NCBI RefSeq assembly: GCF_901709675.1
Contig: NC_051101.1
Span: 10,684,501-10,748,500 of the forward strand
Reading direction: 5' to 3'
DNA: 64,000 nt
From: Syngnathus acus
Lineage: Eukaryota; Chordata; Actinopteri; Syngnathiformes; Syngnathidae
A program made the translations under genes and the position numbers. This document shows, piece after piece, positions 50,984 through 62,127 of this stretch (position 1 is the first letter of the stretch; each line of letters opens with the position of its first letter). The notes under the pieces were generated by a model. The model saw only the letters and a list, made by a program, of their open reading frames with translations. It was not told the origin of the DNA and did not search any database.

Positions 50984-52594
50984 TTTTTTTTCCTTCAGAT
51001 TATTTTACTCTGGCAATATTAACAATTATGATTTTTTTTTTATGTAAACTTCTTTTTTTAAATAATGATGGACACACAATTTAGTTATACTTTCTATAAA
51101 ATATGATATAATAGTGAAGACTAGTGGCAATAAAAATGGATTTCGGCCAGTTATTAAGGCTGGAATTAAAGAGTGAGTTTTTAACATTTAAAACATTTTA
51201 ATGGGGTTCAGTATTTCACAGTGATATTAGAACGGCACAAGTAATTTCTCATGATGTTAGCATTTAGGCAAATTACATATAGATCCAGGAAAAATCGCGT
51301 ACCATAGACAGAAACCTTTGTCCCAAGCCAGTCGCTGGTCTCAAAAATCAGATTTGTCAGGAATATTTCATTAGAGGTGCATCATCACTTGAATATCACA
51401 TCATTCCCAAAATGTAAGTATTTAAAAAAAAAAAAAAATGTAAGTACAGGCATCAGAGTACAAATGCAATAAGTGTCAAAGCGCCATCACAACTGCAGTA
51501 TTCATACCACCAACATTGATGTACAAATATCAAGACAAATGTGCTTGTATACTTTGACAAAACAGCAAAACTAAAATAAAGTGAACTTGACATGAAAAAT
51601 GCTAGTACAAACACGAGCAAGCAAAATTTGGCAAACAGGTCACATGAGCGGATGCCCATGGCAGGAAATGCAAATAAATCTTAAATTAGCAAATTAGCAA
51701 AGCCCCTTTATTAGTTTGATTACACACCGAAAGAACTGAGACAAAAGGAACATTAAGACAGGCACAAAAGGTGAATTTAAAAATGACGGTGGAGAAAAGA
51801 ATGCCGCCATCATGCTGTGTGGCTTTCATGTGGTGTGTAACATTGCAACCATGCATGTGTAACAAGATCATCAGCAATCCTGGTTGAACTATTTCATTAT
51901 CTGTCCTTCGTACCATCACGGTAAAAAAAAAAAAAAAAAAATAGCAGCCATTAATAAACAAGGCGTTAAAAACACTAATAATAAACCCCAAGATACTCAA
52001 ACATTCTAAATGTGCAGTTCTTCAGCGCAAACTTTCTGCAAAGTGCGTTAGATGTGTGCTTTGTTTTGTTCCAGGTCAAAAAAAAAATGGCCCCGCCCAC
52101 ATTCAAGTTCGGGTCATCAACGTACTCGGCGAAACATTTGTAAAACCAACAAAACGGAAAACGCGTTATTATTATCATTAATAAAAACAAACATAAATCA
52201 CAGAGGCTCAAATGATAATGAGCAAATTCTACATGGCGGCTTTAAATAGTGAAATGTCTGGAGTAGTCATAAATGGCGGTTACGGTCTGTAAATGTTTAG
52301 CTACACAAGGCATGCAGTTAAATCTAAAAGTTGGCAGTTATTTATTATCATATCTCCTTTTCACGCGCACAAAACGTGTACGTGGATACACACACACACA
52401 TGCACACGCCTGGTAAAGGAGCTTTTTATGAGCGCAGCCCGTTCGTTATGGGTGTGACGCTCTGACAACACTGCACTGACCAGTGGTCTTTCCTGGAGGG
52501 AGGGAGGGGGCGGGGCCTCCTAGAATCATCCGATACCTTAATGCCCCCGTTAGAAGCTCTTTCGGGTGAGTTCAGGAACAGCTTCTAGTGATTC
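50984..52594 (-). other. ptdss1 3' UTR and flank
   Basis: No coding exon is seen. It is AT-rich with several minus-strand AATAAA candidates (for example about 51707). A (CA)n microsatellite lies at 52390-52405. The stretch from about 51.7 kb to 52.59 kb is most likely ptdss1 3' UTR. Confidence 0.4.
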
Positions 52595-55500
52595 CTACTT
52601 GTTCTCCACGCCATTAACGGAGTTGAGCTTCGCTGATTTCTTTTTTCTCAGTCTACTTTTTGGGCCTCCCACTTCAATCTCTCCTGAAATACACAAAAGC
52701 CCTCATCATCAATACAAACTTTGTTGCTATCCTCCCTTGAATAGTAAAAAAAAAAAATTCACTTTACCTTTAAGATCTTCCGGCGCATCGTCAGAAAACT
52801 CAAAATTGGCGTCCTCGCATTCGGACAAGCTCTGCGGAAGGTAACACACAAGTGGACATGCACCCTTCAAATGCTAGCTTAGCAAACCAGAAGATAGTAT
52901 CAGTTTGTTTTTTCACTTTTTCAGGGCCCCTCGACTCAATACTTAAATGGGCCTGACCCACAAAATGATGTCACTTTTATATAAATGTACATTTATGTCT
53001 TTTTATTTAAGACAAACAAAGCAAAGTAAAGCATACCTTTCCTCTTGAGCCATAGTTTTCTGCGCACGACACCATCCCAAACAAACACAGGAATGTAATG
53101 AAGGCCTAAAAACAGTTCAATATGGGATATGTAATATATGTAACATGTCACAACCTATCAATATTATCTACTCATATGGGAATGGTTTCTTGGAAAGCCA
53201 ATAATGTCAGCAGGAGATTGCGCTCGTTTACTATCAACACAGAAAAATGCTGATCTTACCAAACACAGCAGCCAGAGGACCACGTAGAGGATCTGGGTTT
53301 TGGAAAACAGCTCCTGTCCGAATTTGATACACGCCAGCGCCTCGAGAAAGGCTATAGCCCTGGGCAAGGTGAAAAGAACAAAACAAAAATCAGACAACAA
53401 GGCTTTTAACACAGAGACATTGTGTTGCTTCACATGCCAGAATGATTTGTGGGTTAGTAATATGAGTAAACAAGCCTTCCGGCTATGTTTACAATTCTCA
53501 CTCAATCAATTCAACACGGTGAAAAAAAAAAGCCTGCAGCAGTTGACATTTATTCACATCAATGAAAAGACCTTTGTGGCAAACTTACCCAAACACCCAA
53601 CACTGAGTTCCAACTCTCTTACACTGGGTGTCTGTGAGATACGCGTAATACTGCCTGAAGCAAACCAAACGTCAAGTTAGAGCGAGAAGAACTAAAGACG
53701 TAAATGTTTTTGCGCTATAGACACACGAGCGTTTCACCTGACGGTTGGCGCGGTGATGATGCCGACGAACAGGATCCGACACCAGCTGAGGGCGTGGCTT
53801 GCCGGAAACACGAATATGTGCTTGAGGAAAAACGTGTTTAGCTCCGTCAGCTGGAAAGCAGACAATAAAAGATTGTTAAAATAACGCCACGCCCCGAAGC
53901 TGTCGCAAATTCAATGCCGAGTCATCATTTCATAATTAATCATTCTGTCATTATTTATAATTGGTGTGTTGCAGGAAATTATTTTTATGTATCTTTTGAG
54001 ACAACATCATATATCTGCAACAACACACTTTTATTCCGATGGCTGAATGTTACAAAACCGAGCTGAGCTAGCTAGCTAGCTAGCTTCTCTCACTCCCACG
54101 CAAACATAATGAGAGTCAAGGCCCACTGCAGTGTTCTTCCCTCATTTGGCTCGGAGCCTTTGAAAGTGGACCGGCTCCACAGTCCTCATGCTGATCCATT
54201 CTTCAAGATTGGTCATTACTGTGTGGCGCCTCCAGAGAGGCGAGGCCAAGTGCATGATGATAGTGTTCCATTAGTGTGCAAAATAAAAGCGAACCCTCAG
54301 CGTGTTGCCATGGCAGAGAAAAACGCCAAAGACAAAGGCAGCGTGGCACTGAAATATGGCACCCTCCTTAATTGCATCTGAGTAATCCGCCCTGGCTTTG
54401 CCTCTTTATGGGATTAAGTGTTAATGCGCAGACAGCAGGACACCCGTGCGTTAAATAGATCCGAGCGAGATGGCTTTTCGAGTTCATCCAGGCAGCAATT
54501 AGATTAGCCCCGGATTTACTACACCGGCTGATCCTCGACTAGCCAGCGTCGAGATGACGAGAAGGACCCACCTGCCAGATGATCATGAAGAGATAGACGC
54601 CCGTCACTCGCTGCAGGGAAGACTTTGGATCCAGCCAGCGCACGTAGGTCCAGCTGGCTGGCGTGAACTGTAAAACTGCTCGCTTGATCTTGCCCGTGGT
54701 GGTGTGAATGTCCCTGTTGGGAGAAGCAGTTCAAGTTTAGTGTGCACACAACAATTGCAATGAACAATGAGTATTTAACATTGGGGGCAACAGAATGACT
54801 ATAATTACTGGGGAGGTTCGACTCGTTCTATGTACTACACTGCCCCCGTGTGGTCAAGAACAGAACAGGAGGAGCCAGCACAATGTCTATTGAACTGAAG
54901 CAAAAAATGGGGCAAACACTGTTTTATTCTTTGCGTTCAATTTAAATGTGTCACTACTATATGTAGACTATAGAGTACTGTATTTGTTCTTAAAGATATT
55001 TAAAAATTTATTTTTTGGGCTGGATCAGGTCAATGGCATTTCCATTCATTTTAATAGGGAAAGTGTTATAAGCTAGGAACATAGTCATGGAACATTTTCT
55101 TTTTCATTTTCAACTTCCCAGGACATACTTAATACTGGCCCAGTGGTACGTTCTCATCTCCAGAAAGCGGCACACCGTCATGCCCAGCCAGATGCCCCCG
55201 CCGTTACACAAGAGGATGTCCAGAATCACCTGGTCCCACCAGCACTCGGCAAAGTTAGGCAGTAGATGCATGAAGAAGAGCTGAAGGAACAACACGTGAG
55301 ATTCAACCTCGCAGATGTAACACCCCGTGTAGAATATGACGACATGCGGTACCTCGGTGAGCTCCCAGGTAATACTGATGGTCCAGCAGAGGCCGTAGCT
55401 TCGGATCAGGAGGGCCTTCATGCCCCAACCCCAAAAATGGCTGAACGCAAAGATGTCAAAATGGCTGAGAATTCTCTCCCAGGTGATGACATGGCAGTTG

Positions 55501-56779
55501 ACTGCGTACTCCTAAACACACGGCAGCGCACACACCCTCAGCAAATAGAGTAGAATTTAATCAGCCATTCCAGTGAAGGTGGATCTCACCATTACATCTG
55601 CTTCCCTTTTAGCGTAGCGCAGGTTCGGATCAAGCCAGTACATTAACTGTTTAACCTGCTGCCAGTTCAGGAAGATGATGAAAACCAGGAAGAGGAAGTA
55701 CAGCACACTCAGACCTTGAACAACAAACGAGGATCAGATAACAGAGGCTGTTAGTCCAGAAAAAAAAAAAGCTTTCAGTTTTCCATCAATCAGTACTCAC
55801 CAAAGACTATTCTCCATATCGCTGGATGAGGTCGAGTGAATGGACCTGTAGAGAAGGAAGAATGTGAATATACATGCAGTTGTCTAAAGTTGATTCCAAC
55901 CACAGTCCTTCAAGATCATTAGACATGCCCTGGGAAATTATCCAATTTCACTTAATTGGTCAGGAATCTTTGTTCATTTAACCACACCAGCATTTAGTTT
56001 CTACCGACCTCAAATGGTGGAAATAGCTAGAAATATTTTTTTTTCTCCACATGTGGAGCTTAGATGGATGATGGGAAGAAGATGTAACTTTAACCATCCC
56101 TTGGAACAACAGATGTTTTAACACTGAACAAAACAAAATCTTTCATATGGAAACTCACCATTGGGAAATGCCAAAACGCTGATAACAAGGAAGAAAGAGA
56201 TCACCAGAATCAAACCAACCCAAACATTACTGTCATGATTTCCATCATCTCTGTAACAAAAAACAATAAAAACAAAAGTTCAACTTGCAGTAAGCACACA
56301 ATGTTTCTGTGGATTCGTTTTGTTGTTTTCGTGGAGAAGTTATATTGTAGGTCTAAAATCATTCGCGATGTAGCGGGGGAATACTGTGTGTACGTATTTT
56401 GCTAATGGAGGCACAGTCCTGACACGGCACTGTTTCATCAACTATTCAAAAGCACCGTCATGGAATATGGCGCATGTTTCGTTGATTTAATTTGAGACAA
56501 AATAAAGCGTAATCAGGCTCCTTGACTCTGTCAGAGCATCACAGCTACGGCTAGCCACCTGCTAGCTCCCTAAGCTAACCTCTTCCCAGCTTACCTCACG
56601 AAGGCGAAGTACGTCAGACAGAGCACCGTGCACGTTAGCAGCGTGATGGTGTGCGGCCGGTAGAAGAACTCTATGGTTATGTCCTCGACCTGCTGCTCGT
56701 TTATCATTCGGAAATGCATCCTGTAGTTCACGTCATCCTTGCTTAGGGTATGCGACCCTCGGCTGTACCTTGACGCCAT
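52595..56779 (-). CDS. ptdss1: Phosphatidylserine synthase 1
   Basis: Base-exchange enzyme of ER/mitochondria-associated membranes that makes phosphatidylserine by swapping serine for the choline of phosphatidylcholine. Thirteen exons (starts 56779, 56250, 55845, 55714, 55511, 55280, 54713, 53850, 53654, 53359, 53105, 52831, 52683) join in phase to 466 residues; human is 473. Conserved blocks: [85 protein letters not shown] and [18 protein letters not shown]. About eight hydrophobic segments. The C-terminus is basic (RLRKKKSAK), with a shorter tail than mammals. An upstream in-frame ATG at 56800 would add seven residues; I chose 56779 (MASRYSRG) because mammals begin MASxxGS. Confidence 0.95.
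54839..54855 (-). promoter_or_regulatory. CTCF-like motif in ptdss1 intron 6
   Basis: Minus-strand TTGACCACACGGGGGCAGT resembles the CTCF core. Motif match only. Confidence 0.3.
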
Positions 56780-57445
56780 AGGAGAGCTTTCCCCCCTCAC
56801 CCAAACAGCACCGGGGGTTAGCTACTGGCTAGCCCGCAACACAAAAGCGAACGCAATGGGAGGAATAAACACACATTTCCACAGTAACAAGCAGCGTGCG
56901 AGTGTGAAGAAAGTAAGGAGTCAAATGAAAACAGAAGCTTGGTGATGACTGATGAGTTTTGATTGGCGTGAACGTAACTGGGAGTGTCCCCGAGAAGCGG
57001 AAGAGCTCATTTGCCGTTTTGAACGTGACCTCTATAAGCAATTCACAAAAACATTAGGAATTATTTAACCCATGTAATAATCATGATGTGGTACAAAAAT
57101 AATATTTGTATGTCAAATGGAGTTTCACTGAAAACATTCCATTTTATTTCCGACTTGATGTTTCTTCGCGTTTGTTGCCCACTAGTGGTTGTTTATTGTA
57201 TTGCAGGATAAACAAAATCAAAGGATGGGCGATTGGTGCTGTTAAAACTACATTTTATTGCATATTGTATGATGTAAACTTCTGAGGTGCTGCCAGGCAA
57301 GCAAATTCGATGTGCTAATAATGACTAAAAAGCAGTCAGTTGATCTTGTCGGGTTGTTTTGTTGAATCATGTTTGTCCTCCTCCTGTCTCAGCTGAATAA
57401 TGGGCTGCAGGGGGGGGGGAAATGCTCCTCATTAGTTCAATCAGT
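56780..57445. other. ptdss1 promoter and spacer
   Basis: The first 250 bases are the probable ptdss1 promoter/5' UTR. The remainder to 57445 is AT-rich 3' flank of the next gene, which is on the same strand. No exon was found. Confidence 0.45.
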
Positions 57446-58392
57446 TTAGAGGTGAAATAAATCAGAGAGAATGCAACACACCAGCGCATTGAAATATTGC
57501 CTGCACACTGCTTTACTCTCCCAGTAGATCAGAAATAAGGCAATTAAGCTTTCCACCAAAAGCAGGACAGAAGCTGTCACCCCGATTCCCATTTGCAGCT
57601 GTGGGAAAGAAAGAGATGAATCTCATTTTGAGCTTCCAGCATAAGTAAGAAAAAAAATTCAAATGCTGAACTCACCTTGGACTCGTGCTCGGCATCCCCC
57701 CAATTCAAGGTGAGGTCGAGCAAACAGAGACAAAGTAACACAGTGGACTCCAGAAAGCTGATGACGTTCAGACAGAATGACAGCTTGGTCTGGCAAGTGC
57801 AATAAAAATACTCAAATCCACAAACCCGGAGAAAAAAAAACCATCTCAGCCATCCAAAGCAACATTTTCCCCTTACCACACGCATGTTGGGAACACTTCC
57901 CGCCGCATAGGTCAACATCCCACAAAGCACAAACTACCATTGATAAAACATAAAGTAGAAGAATCAGAAATTAGCGCAGAATTTCAAATGTAAATCAAAA
58001 TTCAATTAGACTCAAAGGTTACGTACCGAAATGCTTGGTAAAAGGATAAAAATGTCAGCCTGTAGCGTGGGACGAAATATCAGACCAAGACTTAAAAATG
58101 TCACTCCAGCAAGACATTGTGCTGCCTACAAATTTAAGAAAAACAAAACAAAACAGTCAGCATCCATTTACAACTGTGCTTATCCAATTTCTCATAATTG
58201 GTCAGAAAAGTCATGATTTTTTTTTCCACTCACCCCAAGAGGTTTTGGGAATCCATTGTAAGCAAAAACCTTAAAAGAGTCTCGGAACACACACTTAAAT
58301 TCTCGGGGCATAACGTGGCCCCGTCCTCCGCTATCTTTCCTGATGGAAATATTGATGATCATGGAGTCGTCACTCACAAACGTCTTCCTCAT
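57446..58392 (-). CDS. MS4A/CD20-like four-pass membrane protein (A)
   Basis: Five exons (58392-58234, 58125-58027, 57933-57877, 57789-57676, 57598-57446) give 193 residues; lengths are 159, 99, 57, 114 and 153 nt, all phase 0. The N-terminal 50 residues are cytosolic, then FKVFAYNGFPKPLGAAQCLA leads into TM1. This resembles the MS4A entry motif (xxEPKxLGAxQI). TM1 is about 54-72, TM2 about 82-99, TM3 about 108-130 and TM4 about 148-166, followed by a short Cys-containing tail. MS4A proteins are plasma-membrane or endosomal tetraspans linked to receptors, calcium entry or chemosensing; no specific role can be given here. The family call rests on topology, exon pattern and the FPKPLGAAQ motif. 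TMEM176-like is possible. Confidence 0.65.
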
Positions 58393-58805
58393 TGTTCTTC
58401 AAAGATCACGGGCCGAGATTTTACTGTTGATCCGCTCGAAGTGATGTTCAACAGGTTTAGCAAAGAAATGATGATGATCAGCAGCCAAGTGAGGAAGTGA
58501 CAAGTGTGACCTCTTTGTCACGCCTTGTGCTTCGAAAAAGGCGTTTGTTGAAGAGTCAAGCACAGTCTGAGATGGTAAGTGACAACCCGCCTGCAAACTT
58601 TAACAACTTGCTTATCTAACATTTTGCAAGCCAATGCAAAAAAGAGTTTTGGAAAATTTTTATTTCTAGAAGGAACTGATTGGTTCAAACACGGAACAGG
58701 TGGTGACAAAACCCGAATTAAACCTTATTACAAAATTCATGAAAATAATTATTTTATGCGTACATAATTTTATATTTTGATGACGTACTTGCAGGTGAGT
58801 GCAGT
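58393..58805. promoter_or_regulatory. Shared head-to-head promoter region of the two tetraspan genes
   Basis: Only 413 bases separate the two start codons. On the plus strand a donor (GAGATG then GTAAGTGAC, 58575) and an acceptor (GTACTTGCAG, about 58796) imply a 5' UTR exon of gene B within it. The region has no TATA motif or CpG richness that I can see. Divergent transcription from one control region is inferred. Confidence 0.5.
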
Positions 58806-60167
58806 ATGGCTTGTTCACATGAGAAAATGAAGATCCAAGAAATTGAGCAAGGCCTGTGCGAAGATGTTGAGAAATCGCCGAGGGTGGTACGGTACCAAGC
58901 CACAAAAGTTGAAGAGGATGAGATTTGGACTTTGCATGACTTGCTCCGGAATAGAATGGAGATATTGGGGGTAAGGCCAAGAAGCATGCTTTGGTTAATT
59001 TTATTTTAACTAATTATGAAGATTTTTGGATACGATTTTTGGTTTGTTTTTAAAAATCTTTTATTCCGTTTCAAAATTTATTTATTTTTTTTATAAATGA
59101 TGTATTTATTTGAAATGTGGCTTAATGACAGTGATTAATTGGAGGACAGCATTTATTGTATATATTTTAAAACCTTCTTAAGGAATCTGAGTGAATGTTT
59201 TGTACAGTCGACAATACTGCAGGTCGAAGTTTTGCGGTGTTCAGTTAAAGGATGTCCAGCCTGTTCGAAAGTCAGCAACAGGAAACTTGGGTTCTTGTGG
59301 TCTTCCTTGTAAATGGTAAAAAAAAAGAAAAAAAATCTGCATGCATTGTAGACTGAACTAGTTTTTTTATTGCAACAAAAATAAGGGCATGCAATTTTTT
59401 CTTTTAGAAAAATATTCATGTGATGAATAAGCAAATTAATGAAATGTATTATCTGAGTTTTATTATTTAGCTGTGCGGACAATTTGATATCCTATTACTT
59501 TCATGCTACCACACTATTTCACATCAATATTTCTCACAAATTGATTATGGATCAATCATTGCAGTTCCTGCAGGTTGTCAGCGGAGTGCCCAGTGTTGGA
59601 ATTGGTCTTACGCTGGCCGTAGGCTTGAGTATAAACGAGTCGCTCGCCACGCTCTTCAGAGTTTCTCACATGACCGGAATGCTTGTAAGAAGTCTATTTT
59701 TTAAGTATATATTTATTTTATTTTTTTCATAATCATTTGAAATTCTCCTGCCTTTCAGTTCATTTTTGCAGGAATTGTTTCCTGCATGTTGGAAAGATAT
59801 CCAGTATTGCTAAGTGTAAGTAAGCCTTCTTACATTACATGCTCATTAATATTTATTTGAAATAATGGCCATGTTTTTTTTTTCAGGTGTCCCTCATCAT
59901 CAACAGCGTTTGTGTCATTTTTGCATTACCCGGCCTTGGTTTAATAATTGCTGACCTGACACAATGGAATCACAGAAAACTTGATTTGATGGTGAGAGTA
60001 ATTATGGAGGGAAAAAAAAAAAGGATTGTTTCATAAATTACCAATTTAAAATGTCTTTGTAGATGGTGGTGGAACTTTGCATTTTGGGATTGCAGCTTCT
60101 GGTCAGTATAATTCTCTGCGTGTGGATCTCCAAAGTGAAAAGTGGCAAAAATAAACCAATTTGCTAA
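58806..60167 (+). CDS. MS4A-like four-pass membrane protein (B)
   Basis: Five exons (58806-58970, 59574-59684, 59759-59815, 59887-59991, 60063-60167) give 180 residues; lengths are 165, 111, 57, 105 and 105 nt, all phase 0. The N-terminal 55 residues are charged, then VVSGVPSVGIGLTLAVGLSI (TM1), HMTGMLFIFAGIVSC (TM2), SLIINSVCVIFALPGLGLII (TM3) and VELCILGLQLLVSIILCVWI (TM4), with a basic tail KVKSGKNKPIC. Exon count, phases and the invariant 57-nt third exon match neighbour A on the other strand, which supports common origin despite weak residue similarity. Function unknown. The start codon is the first ATG after the inferred 5' UTR intron. Confidence 0.6.
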
Positions 60168-60665
60168 CAACTATTTAAATTTTGAAGACTTCTAAGCGCA
60201 TCATTTTTTTTTTTTTCCATCTCAAACTTCAGGGCAGTCCCCCCCCCCCCTACATAAAAATGTGGTTACACAACTATTTGAATTTTTTTCATCTCAAACT
60301 TAAGGCCATCCACCCCGCTGAAAAAAATGTGGTCAATGTGTGCCTTTAATGGAAAAAGACACCTCCACCCCCACAACACTGCAAAATGCTACATTGCGGT
60401 TGTCATAATGCTCTCTTAGTGTCTGACAATATTACACACTATTTGCATGCAAGACTCAACTAAATGCAGTAAATAACAAATCTTTTCATACAAACATTTT
60501 TTTAATCATCTGTACAAGTCTCAAAATGCTGGACAGCAAACAAAAGGAATAACCTGCGGGGTTTTTTTTTTTCTGCATTGGTCTGCCAGCTATTTGTAAA
60601 TTACACAACAATAACAACGACAAAAAAAGAAAAACATCTACAATATAAACAGAGATGCTTACTGT
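60168..60665. repeat. 3' flank of gene B with local duplication
   Basis: CAACTATTTAAATTTT, CATCTCAAACTTCAGGGCAG and AAAATGTGGT (60168-60270) recur as CAACTATTTGAATTTT, CATCTCAAACTTAAGGCCAT and AAAATGTGGT (60271-60340), an imperfect tandem copy. No coding exon is seen. Confidence 0.55.
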
Positions 60666-60787
60666 TCAGGAAATGTTACAAACCATATGAGTACCATCAC
60701 GGTAATGTCTTTTTTTCTCCAATTCATTTGGATCGAACTTGAAATCACATCTTTGTTGGAATTTTGCTCTTTGTCGGGACTTCACAG
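60666..60787 (-). other. Unassigned terminal coding exon (about 40 codons)
   Basis: After TTTTTTTGCAG the frame VKSRQRAKFQQRCDFKFDPN continues to TGA at 60666. It reads only in phase 1. The nearest upstream minus-strand coding exons belong to the RhoGEF: the exon ending at 62547 is phase-compatible, the one ending at 62128 is not. A second AG eight bases in (GTGAAG then TCCCGA) would restore phase 0. It may be the last exon of that gene or part of an unseen small gene. Confidence 0.4.
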
Positions 60788-60921
60788 CTGCAAAAAAAAG
60801 GAAAGAAATGTTTGTAGCGTCTAACAGAAATAATGACACTGACCTACTTTTTTTGGGGTGCACACATCACATTCACATTCATAAATCCAAAGACAATCAA
60901 ATTATAGTTTGCAAAATAAAA

Positions 60922-61178
60922 TACTATAGTCGATATAAAAAGTCTACACACCCTTGTTTAAATACAGTGTTGTGATATAAAAAAAAATAAAGATAAATCA
61001 TTTAAAAACTAATAATGTGACCTACAACCTGTACAAATCACTTGTTTAATAACAATATTTACATTGTTTATTTGCTACAGGTTATAGCTCACATTTATGT
61101 TGAAAAAAAATGGTTTATCATGATTCTTATGAGAACCTGACATTTGAACCGGGGTGTGTAGACTTATATCCACTGTAC
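60922..61178. mobile_element. MITE with terminal inverted repeats
   Basis: The left end ACTATAGTCGATATAAAAAG, TCTACACACCC and the right end, read in reverse, ACAGTGGATATAAGTCTACA, CACCCC, are inverted copies about 257 bases apart. There is no open frame between them, so it is a non-autonomous DNA transposon. Related ends occur in kif13a introns at 32548 and 32653. Confidence 0.7.
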
Positions 61179-62127
61179 CTTCAAAAAGGCAAATCATTGA
61201 GTGCGTTCAAGAGCATGCGTGTGTTCACATATAGAATCATTCCAAAATGACATCATCGGAGTTGCGAAATGGCAGGCAAGGGAAACACCCAATAGGAGAA
61301 AAGCTTTCAAAGCCACACGGCCATGCATGATTTTCACACGTACTGTATTAGTAACAAGGCCATGTTTCGTCGTCACGGGTTGTCGAACAGGCTGTTAACA
61401 CGACCACAATGGTGACGCCGAATACTTACTGAGCTAAGCGTTAAGTCACACCACTGTCGACAGGCCTACGGCTACTATATGAGAAGACTGGCTCTGGCAA
61501 AAAAAAAAAGCGGCAAAATGGGGCGTTTTTAAACGGAGCTATTACCTACCGCTTGTCCTTAAGACACCTCGATAAAATTTATTCTTTATTGCTCATACTT
61601 CCGTTCTAATTTGAGAGACTTTATAAGGCATGGGGCCTCAAAATGGACGCCGAACACTCTCTAAATGTAGTATAATGAATGTAATGATCTTAAATTTTTG
61701 TTCAAGATTTATTTTTTACTTCCAACTCTATTGTCCTTATTTGTAAAAACAACAACAATCAGACAAAAATGAGAACTACAAAATATGCAACACAAAATGA
61801 CTACGTCTAACTAATTAAATGTTTTCCTACTTAGAACAAGAAGCACATTAAAGGAGTCATAATCATTTATTTAAATGCATCCAAAACTAATGGAAAATGA
61901 GTTGATGTAAAAGATGAGCACGTTAATATCAAACAGTGATTCTCAAAGTGTAGCATGAATTTCACGAGTGCTACTCTGGCTCCCTCTAGTGGGCCGTGAA
62001 AGAATTACCAGATAAACTATTCAAGCTTGCTACGTTACATGTTGGTCATGAAGTTGGCACTTAAATATTTTAGGTGATACTTGGGGGGAAAAAAAGTTCA
62101 AAACAAGGACGCAGAGCAAAGACTCAC
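61179..62127. other. Non-coding stretch, unassigned
   Basis: No supported exon. A CpG-containing segment at about 61400-61640 has minus-strand donor-like sites (TCA then GTAAGTATT near 61428; AGCG then GTAGGT near 61550) and could be a 5' UTR/promoter for the exon at 60666, but this is a guess. A CTCF-like motif lies at 61978-61994 on the minus strand. Confidence 0.3.
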
